From Siphonodentalium dalli (lineage: Eukaryota; Mollusca; Scaphopoda; Gadilida; Siphonodentaliidae): 64,000 bases of DNA. The notes under the pieces were generated by a model. It saw only the letters and a program-made list of their open reading frames with translations. It was not told the DNA's origin and ran no database searches. Shown piece after piece: positions 41,385 through 54,164 of this stretch. A program made the position numbers and the translations under genes. The stretch covers positions 52,312,760-52,376,759 of the forward strand of contig CP136069.1 of the NCBI GenBank assembly GCA_032622095.1, written 5' to 3'. Numbering within the stretch: the first letter of the stretch is position 1; each line of letters starts with the position of its first letter.

Positions 41385-43074
41385 CCTACATAATTATCAG
41401 AAATAATACAACACTTGGTTGCAACCGGACTGAAATTAAATTACGCTGACACATATTGTTAGCATTCACTCTTAAAATTTACTTGAACGTCTCCCTTCTT
41501 TTGCCGCTTGAGCATTATCCAAATAATGACCGGCAAAATAATGACCACCGCGGAAAGATGAATAAACAACACTGATAAATGGTCCTACTAATTTGCTATT
41601 ATGTTGGTTTGGTCTAAACTGAATTACTATGATGCTGTTAGAGGGCATTCATGATCAATAGAAAATTTACTCTTATTTTGTCATTTTATGGAAGATAAGC
41701 CATAATGTTTAAAAAAAACATAGATAATGGCTGCGGACACACGTACCACAGTAGCTATGATATAGTAGGTGTGACAATTCATGATGGTGGAGTTTGGAGA
41801 CAGTCGGTCGTCATAATGAATATGCCCACAACTAGCCCTGTCGCCCGTTGCATATTCGCACAATGAGTCCGACACAGTTCGTTATAATCAGCCTTTTTCT
41901 TGTTTTGGTCCTTGTATATATAGTTCGCTTTGTTTATTCCAGATAGTTTCTCTCAGCTACTTTTCCTCCAACAGTTCCAACACAGCTTTATCGGCCCACA
42001 TGATGTTAACTAAATTATGCGTAGAACTAAACGTCGCAAAATAAAAAAACGCAATTGGGGAACTGTCTTAATACGCATGCAATTAATATAAGTAGATAAA
42101 CATGCATTGATATCATATCAATAACAAATAGGTGCATGATATGTGAGTGAATGAGGGATTGCCACGGACAAATCAATTCTGGACGATCGATACCGTAGAG
42201 AATACACTGTAGTAAAACATAATGAGTAGAGATCAACCTTGGTGCAACGCAATGGGTTAATTGGTCCAGTGGACTCATTGTGCGGAGACTCAGCGGGCAA
42301 CATGGCTAGCTATGGCACAGAATTATGACGACCAATTTTCACTGAACTCCACCGTAATAAATGGCCACATCAGCTTTGTCTTAAATCACCAGGATTAGCC
42401 AAACATCGCAAAATAACAATTAAAAAACAATGACAACAGTTTACTTAACAGCATCGGTTAAATTTCCCTACTAGCATCATAGCAATTCAACAGGACTCAC
42501 CACCATTATAGAAATTTATCAGGACAACTTAACCAGGGGTGCAAAAATGTTTGGGTGTCTTCTAGTCGGCAAACGACATTCGACAGATTAATTAACCCTT
42601 CAGCGATATCCAAAGTGAAGAATTCCACCAAACTGAATTCCATATGACATATGTGTGAACATCGTCAGACGTGGACGTGGCGACAGGGGATTAAGACGGA
42701 TTCTGTGAACCCTTCATCAAGATGTTCAACAGTTGAAAATTTCATATCTGCAATGACACATAACAAAAACAGGACAGGTTGACATTTTCTGGTGTTATCA
42801 TGATACGTTTGGTTTTACTTTTCGTCAAAAGTTGTACTAAATGTGCTATCATTTGGAAACTTTTGCACAATTGCATCCCAAATCGAATTTTCCCGGGTAG
42901 ATTTTTATTTGGTTCAAATGGGAAGTGCATTTGGAAATTCCAAGGAGATTCCCAAAATGAAAGCCCCTCCACATGAGAATCTTCAACAGACTAAACTGTT
43001 CAATAAGGTATGAAGGGATACCGCATCCAATGGTAGTTGAACTTTAATATCTTGATCATTTTCAGAGTGCTAAT
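41385..43074. other. Intergenic; MITE fragment at about 42400-42536
   Basis: The text CAGCATCGGTTAAATTTCCC, TAGCATCATAGCAATTCAAC and AACCAGGGG around 42448-42536 matches the right end of the MITE at 50801-51285. 42860-42975 (TTTGGAAATTCCAAGGAGA) resembles 52088-52150, another dispersed repeat. No gene. Confidence 0.5.
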
Positions 43075-43524
43075 GGTTACAAGCAACTGAGTATATAGAG
43101 TTACGCTTCTTGAATTTGTGTAGGGAAACTCGAGTTAGCATAAAACAAATCTGGCTGCTGATTGGGTGATTAGCATTGAGAGAAATATCCCTAATCGGGA
43201 ACAGAAAATCATAGCCTACGTAAATATGGCAATCGTGTATGTTTAGATGTTCAGGAAGAGTCTGGTGGTGTCCAGAAGTTACGGAAGGGGTCTGGGTATT
43301 TTCATGCTGCTGATTTTTGTGCAGTAAATTGGGTAGTTGTGGAAATACAAGATTATTGTTTGAAAAAAATACCGAAAAGTGCGCGTTTGATGTCACAGAC
43401 TGGTGCAGCGGATGACGTTCTAAGGGAAAATTGACCACTTGAAGTTCAAATAGGCTTAACCCATGGCCGGCGGGACTTTTAGTTAACACTGTCGCCTATG
43501 GAAAATAATTAGTTGTGTGTAACC
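43075..43524. mobile_element. 450-bp MITE, copy 1
   Basis: Imperfect terminal repeats GGTTACAAGCAACT / AGTTGTGTGTAACC. A second copy in the same orientation is 1322 bp downstream. ORFs read from the two copies are the same by-product. Target duplication not clear. Confidence 0.75.
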
Positions 43525-44396
43525 TATAGACAAAAAAAACATTTTTCACATATCGTTCAGGGCAGCGAATTTAGAAACACTGATAAACAAAGACTGACTC
43601 GTTTTGTTGAGTTATTATATTTTCACGCCCTACAGACCCATTTTCAGATTATGCGAGACATTTATTAACCCTCTGTCGCCGGAACTTCAACTTTTTCCGG
43701 AGGCGAAATTTTCTGAAAATCGTCAAATTTGTGCATATGGGTGGACCTTTAATGTTCAAAATAACACGATCGAGGTGATGACAGTTTCTCTAATAGGAAT
43801 TCGACTCAAACTCCTAAAAAGTACTGAAATTTAAAGGGACATCCGCCTATCATTGAACCAAATCATCGTCGGATTGTGAAATTTTGAGGGGGGGGGGGGT
43901 CTATTTCAAATCCAATTAAACATTGTACTGTTCAAAATTAGATAAATTCCTTAAAGCGTATGGTAGATATACGTATCTAGTTTTCAAAACTTAAACATAT
44001 GCCTTTCTATCATGTGCGCTATGCACGCGAGTCGGATTTTACAAATTAAATTATGATGAAAAACCCTGAATTTTGGGTGTGGTCACATTTGTGGTCATGA
44101 TATTCCCATTAGTGAGTGGATGGACATGGGATATGTAACACTGTGCAGTATATATGTCTATGACAAGCAGGACATGAGACATTAGTATATGTTCTACTAT
44201 ACTGTGCTTCCAGAGTTTTCAGGATGCAATTATCAGTGTTATTTCTTACCCCAAAAAAATGGTTAATTTTAAAACGGGGTATGTGGGATAATAGGATGTC
44301 CAATGACTCCCACATTTCTATCGTATCACAGTGAAGCTTTTCTTGTAAAATTGGCGCGGCATTCACGATCAAAGTCTGATTTTCTTTACACTTATA
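43525..44396. other. Spacer between the two 450-bp MITEs
   Basis: No gene seen. A G10 run lies at about 43890-43899. The spacer has no internal-domain genes, so the pair does not look like LTRs of a retroelement. Confidence 0.45.
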
Positions 44397-44846
44397 GGTT
44401 ACAAGCAACTAATTATATAAAGTTACGCTTCTTGAATTTGTGTAGGGAAACTCGAGTCAGCATAAAACAAAAATCTGGCTGCTGATTGGGTGATTATCAT
44501 TGAGAGAAATATCCCTAATCGGGAACAGAAAATCATAGCCTACGTAAATATGTCGATCGTGTATGTTTAGATGTCCAGGAAGAGTCTGGTGGTGTCCAGA
44601 AGTACGGAAGGGGTTTGGGTATTTTCATGCTGCTGATTTTTGTGAAGTAAATTGGGTAGTTGTGGAAATACAAGATTATTGTTTGAAAAAAATACCGAAA
44701 AGTGCGCGTTTGTTGTCACAGGCTGGTGCCGCGGATGACGTTCTAAGGGAAAATTGACCACTTGAAGTTCAAATAGGCTTAACCCATGGCCGGCGGGACT
44801 TTTAGTTAACACTGTCGCCTATGGAAAATAATTAGTTGTGTGTAAA
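44397..44846. mobile_element. 450-bp MITE, copy 2
   Basis: High identity to 43075-43524 over the full length; its right terminal repeat has lost one base match (AAAC for AACC). Confidence 0.75.
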
Positions 44847-45560
44847 CTAATATCCACATAACACTGCAGAGTGCTATTTACGAGTAGCGGCCTAATGTAA
44901 CCATTTGGTGGTAGAACGACATTTATGTCGCCGTACGGTTTGTGAGTGGAACGAAATCTATTTTGGTTACGTTAGTTTTAGGCTAATATTATATTTTTTA
45001 TTGGAGAAATAAATATAACAGGGTAACAGGATGATCAGACATACAGACTTAAGCACACACATTATAGTACGGATGTATGAGTTCACTTGTGCTACTCTCT
45101 CACAGGCGACATGAAGGAAAATATATATACATGTAACATATATTAGATCTGGTGTAGTTATTTTGAAGATATAAGTAGATTGTTATTCCGCTGGCCTTTG
45201 GGGTACACAACGCTCATGTTCTTAAAGAAACATGTCTGATTATATAGTTATATGTATATGCAGAGTTTAGTTAGCCGCAGATAAATTCGTGATCGGATCA
45301 AGTTGAGACGCGATTAGCGTTGGTTTGAGAGATAGCTCGGGTTCCGGGCTTTATGTTTCTAATTTAAAATACATCTATATATAGTTACTTGTGTTCCATG
45401 GGTGATCAAGATCAGCAAGTCAATCAGTTTTCTCGTTAATGACTAGGCTAATATAATGTTAACGTGTACTTAACTTCGAAAACTCATCTCCTAAAAGAAA
45501 ACTTTTCACGGATAATGTGGATAGATATTATTTGTATTATTTACGTTGAATTGTGATTTT

Positions 45561-45942
45561 ATTAAAGTGATGTGAAGCACTCCGGTAGGGTGATCAAATA
45601 GAAATGGAGAATAATCTTGCTCAAAGTAGTTATTTTTACGAATATTAATCCAAATTTCCAGCAAAGACATCGTCATTCTTTTTTATTAATTAAATGCAAT
45701 GACTCTGGATAGTGAAACCATTTGCGTTAGGTTATCGCCGATTGTTGCGTCCCGAATCGAGATGTAAATATTTACAATTATGCGTAGTTCAGACGATGAT
45801 ATCTATTGAGTGGTATGGTTGATTTCTTTGAGATTTTCGGTAATGCTAGTAGAATGCTACATTCCCACAGTGGGTATAACGCCTGAGTACTAACTTATCT
45901 GTTTCACACACCCGAACATGTCCATAATATGTCTTTAATATT
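45561..45942. repeat. ~375-bp dispersed repeat, copy 3
   Basis: Third copy of the family in the lectin intron, same orientation, more diverged in the middle. Confidence 0.78.
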
Positions 45943-46034
45943 GTTTGTATGATCTGTTTGTTATAATATGCGACGGCTACAATATTACTATATATTTGCA
46001 ATGATATATTCACCCATTGGTATATATCCCGTTA

Positions 46035-46204
46035 CGCGCATTCAGTGCTACAGGCTAAAGTTCTGGAGTACCATTCCATACATTGAGTGAATATCATGAA
46101 TATTCAAAACTCCATATATGGAATGCTACTTTGACCTGTAGCACTTAATATGCGGAATGGGGCTGGATGAATCCAATATGGTAGCGACTCAGTTATCTCG
46201 CTTA
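46035..46204. mobile_element. Diverged copy of the 199-bp MITE
   Basis: Shares GTGCTACAGG, CAAAGTTCTGGAG-like text and the right end GACTCAGTTATCTCGCTTAT with the complete element at 55163-55361. Confidence 0.65.
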
Positions 46205-47582
46205 TATGGTGTGTTGCATATTTCACATGACTACTGCAGACACTGCTGCGGATTGTTGCACAGACTTCGTATGGAATTATAACATAACTGTCTCATTACT
46301 TGGTGACAATTTCTTCGCCACAGGCATAGTGGCATATGGTCTGGATGCTTGACATTTATCAAACCTTGCAATTATTCTCAACCGTTTGAAATGTCTTGAC
46401 AACCAATGTTTAAGTAAGTGGGGTTTTTTTTAACAAATAGTTGGATACTTTTATGGTAGCGATGTTGCAAAGTAAACATTTAATGTCTTAGCGTAAAGTT
46501 TCAAACTTTCGGTTGCGCAACATCGCTTTGTAACCAAGCATTTTCGTCACATTTTGTCTCATTATATTCATCTCATTACGTCATGCTTGATGTTGTCGGA
46601 CCTATTGGTGATGTTTGCATGTTTTAATATTTTATGTTGGTATTGTGTTCATATTTTGCCCCAGATTCGTTGTACTGTCCGGTTTGGCGGTGACGTCACC
46701 AGTTGGAGCGTGGTATCAATGAACCTTTCCACAGCTGTCAATCAAATACATATTAGCAGATATTGCGACTGAGCCGGTCTTTGGCTGCATACAAATTATG
46801 ATGCCATCTTTCTTCACTCTAATTTGGTTATCCATGCATTCATTCAGTGTTAAATTGGCCATATTTAAACAACATTGTTGTTATCAATTCATAATGTACT
46901 GAAATTTCTATTTGCGCCATGATGTTGTAAATTTATCCATGGTTATAAGTTATAACTTATAACACATATTTTCATTTTGCATGACACTTGTCATAATTTT
47001 CACAATTGAAGGAGAAAAGAATATTTCTGCTAGTTATAATATAAGGACAGGCGTGGCTTATTGTCAGTGCATGGGCGGTACTACCGCTGTGGTTGTTGTT
47101 GTGGAAAGCTCCATTGCGCCCAACTGTCACGCGTCACCATGACAACAGCTGCTCGTAATTCAACAGACCACTTCCGTATGGTCATATTTCTGACCATATG
47201 GTCGTTTCTGACCACATTAAGATTAAGACCATACGGTCGCCAGGCATAAAAATAAGTTTCCACTTCTGGTTGTCGGCTTTGTAACGGAAATGTCTCAGCA
47301 GCTATATAATTACGTCTTATGAGTTTTATTTCGGGTACTTCCAACGTGAGCCCAATTATTTGAGTAAACAATAAAACACTCTTGATGTGTTATTGAATAG
47401 GCCTTGTGAAAATGTCTTTTTAAAGTTTGGCGTAATTTGGAATATCCGTGTCCATGTATTTGCACACATACATGTATGTAATGCTCAGGCTTACTGTTCT
47501 GTTTGAGAGAGAGAGAGAGAGAGGGAGAGAGAGAGAGACATGTATTTGCACGCATATGTAATGCTCAGGCTTAATGTTCTGT

Positions 47583-47654
<72 letters not shown>

Positions 47655-48359
47655 GAGAGATAGAGAGGGGAGAGCTATCAGTGCTATTGATCACATGAAT
47701 CTATTATATATATGCTCAGCATTATTACTTGTCTTGTGGGAATCTCAGAATAAAAGCATAATGATTTATATAAATACAGTCTTGACTATTTGAATCAGAC
47801 TCAATGGGCTATATGTTGCACATATCAAGAATCAAAATATCTGAAGATTAAAGAATACAATCATAACGAGATATATATTGCAATAATGAGATATGTAAGG
47901 GACCAAAGAATCCACTCTACTATTTATATGTATAGGCTAGCCCCGCCCCCATCTCCGTTACATAAATATTTCTGGCGTTATAATGCGTGTGTTTGGTTTT
48001 ATGCACCTGCTCGCTGTATGAACATGGGCAATGGATAATATGAACTACCGTTTTCCCATATGGTCTCCATTTATTTATATTTTGAATTTTGAAATAGGAG
48101 TCAAAAACATCATTGTGGACGTACCAATCGCCATATATAAAAATTACATGAAACAATCACAATGAAATTGGAACAAAGTGGGCGACATAGACGAGCCACC
48201 AAGTCCATGAAGAGAAATAAAAGGTCGTAGATCCCACGTGGCCCGAATCGAAGTGGCTTTTTTGGACTTATGCTTTTGAAAGAACAAAGAATCCAAATTC
48301 TGGCAAAATTTACTCAAACTTGACGACGACCTGCATGTTCTCAAAGTAAGTATCAAGAA
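46205..48359. other. Intergenic; GA microsatellites at 47503-47539 and 47585-47670
   Basis: Two (GA)n tracts separated by a near copy of the same flank (CATGTATTTGCAC...AATGCTCAGGCTTA), so the tract was duplicated with its flank. 47175-47245 repeats CCATATGGTC / GACCATACGGTC in both orientations. No gene seen. Confidence 0.6.
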
Positions 48360-48942
48360 ATTCTTTTGAAGAATGCTCAATTTATCGCTGAGACAACAAA
48401 AATGTTATTTCTAAATGGAATAAAATAGAACTTGGCATGCGTGTTCTCATATGAGAAACACGTGCCAAATGTCATGAAATTATGTTGAATATTGCTCAAG
48501 TTCCTATGAGGAAAACCCGAAAACAGCGATTTATAAGTCGAAAAAGGGGCATCACTCCGTCAAAAATCATCTGACTGTGACAACATTCGAATTTGGCCTC
48601 AGTCTTCTTAAGTTTGAACCACATACCAAATATCAAGAAATTCTGTTGAATTTTGTTCAAGTTACCATGCGGACAATCCGAAAACAGCCATTTCTAAGTG
48701 GAAAAGGGGCATAACTCCGTCAAATATCATCAGACGGTGACTAAATTCGAACTTGGCCTGCGTCTTCTCAAGTGTGAAGCAGGTAACAAATTTCAAGAAA
48801 TTCTGTTGAATATTGCTCAAGTTACTATGCGGATAACATGAACACAACGATTTCTCAAAGTAAGAGATTCTTTTGAAGAATGCTCAATTTATCATTGAGA
48901 CAGCACAAATGTTATTTCTAAATGGAATGAAATAGAACTTGG
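48360..48942. repeat. Mollusc-type tandem repeat (GGGGCATAACTCCGTCAAA family)
   Basis: Two to three units of ~190 bp with GGGGCAT(A/C)ACTCCGTCAAA and GAACTTGGCCTGCGTCTTCT. A 75-bp flank (48360-48435) recurs at 48868-48942. This style of repeat is frequent in molluscs. Confidence 0.65.
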
Positions 48943-48949
48943 ACGCGTC

Positions 48950-49380
48950 CGGTCCTACTAAAAGCGACCGCATCCGTCCGCACCCGACCGCACCTCCCCC
49001 AGCGGTCCGAGCGAGATGGGGCCTGTCTATCTTGCAGAATAGATCTGTGTGTACCAAAGTTCAAATCACCAAGTCGATAGCTCGAGCCGAAACGGAACTG
49101 TTAACCCCTAACTTGTGGCCGGTTCCGTCGGATACACAAAGCCAAAAAGCAACCGCCAGCACATCCCCATTCTGCCTGACAACGGAAATGGACATCATAT
49201 CATGCAGCGAATACCCCTCTGCATCCATGGGCGATCGGGCAAGTCGCTAACTGTAGCGGAAGTGAATATATTAACCCATACGCTGCTGTCGAATTCACTA
49301 TGAATGTACTCCAAAACGCCGAAAATAACACCCGCCGACCGCACCGCCACCAGGGGACCGAGCAAGATACTTTTAAAGGT
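48950..49380. repeat. GC-richer block, inverted partner at 49790-50095
   Basis: GAAATGGACATCATATCATG and CATGGGCGATCGGGCAAG here reappear in reverse complement at 49990-50045. The block is clearly GC-richer than its surroundings. Small ORFs on both strands are mirror products of the inverted repeat. Confidence 0.6.
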
Positions 49381-49640
49381 ATTCAATCCGATCATACGCT
49401 CCTAAATGACTATTTATTTGTCTTCGGGGTAAAAAAGATTTGATTCGAGTCGAGGAACCTACCCATCAAAGTTCAGAGTGATCAGATATCGATTTTTGAA
49501 GTGTATTATTGTGTTATAGTATTGTTTTTGGGCCACAAACACGAGGAAACGGACGGTCTTGCAGATAAAGATGGATAACTCTAAAATCAAGTGGTAATAA
49601 TAACCACTTGATTTTAGAGTTATTCATCTTTATCTGCACA
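49374..49640. mobile_element. TTAA MITE family 3, fragment with 36-bp-arm palindrome
   Basis: Starts TTAAAGGTATTCAATCCGAT as at 61119, then GATTCGAGTCGAGGAACC; ends in a palindrome around 49600 (CCACTTGATTTTAGAGTTAT and its inverse). Confidence 0.65.
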
Positions 49641-50800
49641 TTGTGTCACATGGCGTCCAGAAATATAACTAAACAACGGTCTTGATGAATATATCATACG
49701 TCGATAACAGTGGTAATGATATGTTAATTGTTATAACCAATGCCATGCATGCATGTACTGATAGTGGTTATAGTTATTACGCTCGAGCTATCGACTTGGG
49801 GGGTTAGAACTGTGGTACATACAGGTCTATTATGCACGATAATGCATGCCCCATTTCGCTCGGACCCACGGGGGAGGTGTGGTCGGTCGGGGTTATTTTC
49901 GCGGTTTTTACGTACATTCATAGCGAATTCGACAGCAGCGTATATGTGTTAATATATTCACCTCCGGTACAGCTAGCGACGTGCCCGATCGCCCATGGAC
50001 GCAGAAGGGTATTCGCTGCATTATATGATGTCCATTTCCGTGCATGGGCAGGCAGCTTGGGGAGGTGCGGTTGGTGTCAAGAAATTCCATAGAATATTGC
50101 TCAGTTTATCATGAGGACATGAATGGATGGATAGACGCACGCACGCACACACGTGATGATTATAATAGTCCTCCGAAAATTTTCGGGGGACAATTAGCGG
50201 CATATCTATACGGATGTTGCGCTACTGGAAACGTCACAAACACCAACAGCAGCTGCCAGCGCCACGCAGTAAATGTAACATCGACCGCGCATGTCCTATC
50301 ATGCCAAAATTGGTTATTTGGACGTATACACAGATACGGTACATATAATTAGTCCAGTGTAGATGTATAATTGTGATAGCATAGCACAACAGGATATAGC
50401 ATTAATACACGAATAATCGATGATTTCGACGTTCGATCAAGTCATGTAGAGCGAAGATCAATGCCCTCTATGACTTTATGTTAGAGTATGAGATGTAATC
50501 TATTACAGTCGCCCGAGATCTTACATGGCGAGATGATTGCATGTAATTATGATTACTCCATTTATAGTGGGTTGTCGAACATTATGTTGCAATAATTACG
50601 ATATAATTATATTATACACCTTTCGCATAATGAACAACGACAGCTAATTATTACTAATAGCTATATGTGGTCGTAATTAATCATTTTCGTAAAATTGATG
50701 ACTATACCGGTCCGTTTGTCATAAATGTGTACAATTCAAACTACGTACCGCTGGCAGTAAATTAAAGGTGCGTGATATGGTTCTGTTAGTCGCGTTTCAC
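49641..50800. other. Intergenic with inverted partner block 49790-50095
   Basis: 49790-50095 is the reverse-complement partner of 48950-49380. 50170-50190 has a small CTCCGAAAATTTTCGGGGGA palindrome. No gene seen. Confidence 0.5.
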
Positions 50801-51285
50801 CCCTGGCCAAGTGGTCCTGCTGAATTGCTATGAGGCGGGTAGGGCAAACTGATGCCGTTACGATAAAATACCGTTATCTTTTCTAAAGTTGTCATTTTCG
50901 CGGTGTTTGGCTAATCCTAGGGATTTGAGAAAAAAGCAGTGTTTGTATGAAACATTCAAGAATATATATGTTTTTGAAAAACTATGATAATGCCTGCGCT
51001 GGTGTTTCTAAAACGACGTGAATAGCCATCTTGAATATTGCCGGTTTTCAACAACTAATACAACCAGTATTAAAAATATTTCGCAATAAATGTGTTTTTG
51101 AATGTTTGATACACATAGTGGCATTTCCTGTATATGTTCAGATTATCGGAACACCGCGAAAAATACAAACTCAAAAAATATAACGGTACTTTTTTTTAAC
51201 AGCATCAGTTTGCCCTGACAGCATCATAGCAATACAGTAGGACCCAACCGCATCATAGCACATTAGCCGCATCACTTGACCAGGG
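50801..51285. mobile_element. 485-bp MITE with CCCTGGCCAAGTG / CACTTGACCAGGG ends
   Basis: Terminal inverted repeats of about 13 bp extend loosely inward (CCTGCTGAATTGCTATGA against TCATAGCAATACAGTAGGA). A fragment is at 42400-42536. No ORF. Confidence 0.7.
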
Positions 51286-53489
51286 CACGTGTACATGTGT
51301 GTTTGTCTATTTGTTTAGTTGGTATTCACGTCAACTTAAGCCTGAGCTCACTTCATGACACAACATAAGGCAGAGCTACCATTTATTTCTCTGTTCCACT
51401 CTTTTATCTCAGACAGTGGTTACGTTACGTCCAGGGGCCTATACTATAGAATACAATTTTTGTAATAGCAGGCTTATTTGAGGCGTGCAGAAGGTGTCGA
51501 GTACTATGGACCACTGTAATCTAACAGCGAACGCGATTTCTTGTAAATCACAAAAAGACGGCAAATCGAGTACTATCGACCACCGTTCGTTGAACGCACA
51601 TCTAATCATTTGTGATTTTGTCAAGGGAAATTACTCTAATGATATATGCGAATGATATGGCAATGCCTATTTGTGTCAGTTGGTGAGTGATTTAGTTGAT
51701 GAATAAAGGTACATTATGTGTGACTAGTTACCGATACTTGGGTTATTTTGACCACAATTGCGCACGATGAAAAGTAATTTTTTCAGTATCGTGTGGAATA
51801 CTTACCATTTTCAGATGTTTTATGTTACATGTTTATTAACGGTTTGTCGAAAAGGGTCGGCAAACATACACATCGGTTGCCGTTCAAATGGCCACATCAA
51901 CTTTATATAGCAATATTACCAAGGGTGGAACCTAATTTGTCTAGCTAGCTTTGTCTGGCTGAAATATTAGTGGGAACATCTAGACCTTAATAGTTGACAA
52001 GTTTGAGGTAACATGCAGCTGGAAAAATTCAACACATGATGAGGGTGCGATGGCTGTTATTTTCGACCTGTGTAAAGGATGGGTGTTCATTTGGAAATTC
52101 CAATGTGGACCAACACTCCCTCGTCCAGGGTCTCCGGGGACACCCAACCTCGATTTAAAAACATATATATAGCACCATCTACTTAAACTATACCTAATTC
52201 TCAGTACCTTCCATTTATACCCAACTAAGCGGCTGAATTTAGGTAAACATATGACATTTGGTTATAACCAACACGCACTACTACATTGGTAAGTTAAGGG
52301 TCGGGGGACCCCGATTTTTGCTAAAAATTCACTCATGGAACATTCTGTGCGGCACTATTGGCCAAATTAAATTGTTTAGGTTAACGCAAACTTCTTGAGC
52401 ACACAAATGCCATGCGGTTCAAATATGTTACATAATGTCATGGTAAATATTTGGGGTCCACTGATTCTTAACGCAACTTAGCCTGAAATTATCAGTAACT
52501 GTTTCAACACGAAATGCCACCACCCCCGATTCACCGTGTATCCGTGTACCTTCGCACAAAGATCGTTTATATATATACGTTTTGAGCCCAAGCCCGACAA
52601 CTGTAACTCTTTATTCCATTCATAATTAAAATCTAGGCTGCTGACATGGCTGTCTCCTTTCAAATTAACAAATTAACGCTGATATTACAAAAATTGTATT
52701 CTATAGTATAGGCCCCAGGTTGGTATGTAATAATTACGCTCGCCGCGTGTATACATACTAATGTAGAGATTCTTGTTTCGCCTGGGCGCATGGGAGTTTT
52801 ATTTATAGAAATGGGATTTTTTGGGAGGATTAAAAGTCGAACTGCGACCGGAGGCCGAGACCGGTAAAAGGTGTAGTTCGGAATTTCAATTTCGTTTCTT
52901 GTCGTTAACATTATGTCAATAATGTTGATTTTTGGTTTGTGATAAGCTATGCCAATTACAAATAAAAGAAATGAAAAAGATAATTTGTAAGTCTCATATT
53001 TCAACTTTTATAAACATTGTTCGTTCTGCAGCCCACTGGGGGTTGTGGTCAGAGAGGGCCGAGTCGGCCGTCGGTTCATTAATTAGGTGCTGGTTGTTAT
53101 TGTTATTTTAACGGAATTCTGAGTTGGTCATTCGCGAAATCAATATATTTTATATTCTATTATTACAGTCATGGGTATATAATATATTATCTTGAGCGCG
53201 TTACCATTTCTGACATTGGTTTTCTTGTTACCTGCTGGTCTCGAGATATCCATGCGTTGGAAGGACCCGAGAGCGTGCCGATGACACCGACGCCGTTAGC
53301 TGGAGGTGTTATGCATGTACGGAGGTTCTTTTCAACCCATGAATACCACTGAGAACAGAATAAGTAATTATCTTACCAATCTTCTCAATCTAGCAAATGG
53401 TCAGTGACTTCTCAACACCCGTTAAAAACTGCTCACTGTCACAAAGTCAATTGAATTTATGTCACAACTGTCAGACAGCTCATGTAGAA
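51286..53489. other. Intergenic, no gene seen
   Basis: 52088-52150 holds TTTGGAAATTCCAA and GGGTCTCCGGGGACACCC palindromes of a dispersed repeat also seen near 42900. No supported gene. Confidence 0.4.
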
Positions 53490-53675
53490 TAGATATATAT
53501 AAGGATTAACTGTCATGTGGAGTGTTTTTATGGAGATGTAACCGTGAGGTAAGTGGTCATAACTTGTGTAAAACCCGAAGGGTTTTACATGCAAGTTATG
53601 ACCACTTACCTCACGGTTACATCTCCATAAAAACACTCCACATGACAGTTAATCCTTATATTTATATACATCTAG
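53490..53675. mobile_element. Near-perfect 180-bp palindrome
   Basis: About 80-bp arms (GATTAACTGTCATGTGGAGT and onward) meet at AAACCCGAAGGGTTT near 53581. A single arm recurs at 54004-54090, followed by a different right side, so this is a mobile or recombining foldback unit. Confidence 0.8.
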
Positions 53676-54164
53676 CGAAAAAGCCACTTTTGTAAATGTA
53701 TTTAAATCGAAAAGTGTATCGTGACAAAACAAGCCCAAAATATCCCATAGCACCCTTGGCAAAAGTTAACAGGAACAATTTCTCTTTATATTGAAACCCG
53801 ATGATTTATTAAGTCAATCCTGCGCGAGTCCAAATGCGCCCAAAACATTACGCGTTCTTCTTTCCGAAACTGATGACGTGTCGATGTAATTATGAGGCTG
53901 CAGTTATGAGCTGTTGCGCGTTCACCGATAAATAATTGCAACTAGCCACGTGGGCGCCGACCAATCGGAATGCTGGATTTAGTGATGATCACACTTAGTA
54001 TGTAAATATATAAGGATTAACTGTCATGTGGACTGTTTTTATGGAGATGTAACCGTGAGGTAAGTGGTCATAACTTGTGTAAAAACCGAAGCTGTCTTTT
54101 CGCTGAGGTTTATTAATATTACAATGACTTCAAAAGATATGAGTGGACAAACCCTGCACTCTTA
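53676..54164. other. Spacer with a solo arm of the 180-bp palindrome (54004-54090)
   Basis: Only the solo arm is recognisable; no gene. Confidence 0.5.

Noticed and set aside
43075-44846. LTR retrotransposon with 450-bp LTRs
   Set aside because: The 870-bp interior has no gag/pol text or primer-binding site, and each copy has its own inverted ends.
47491-47694. Ser/Leu-repeat ORF
   Set aside because: Translation of the GA/CT microsatellite.
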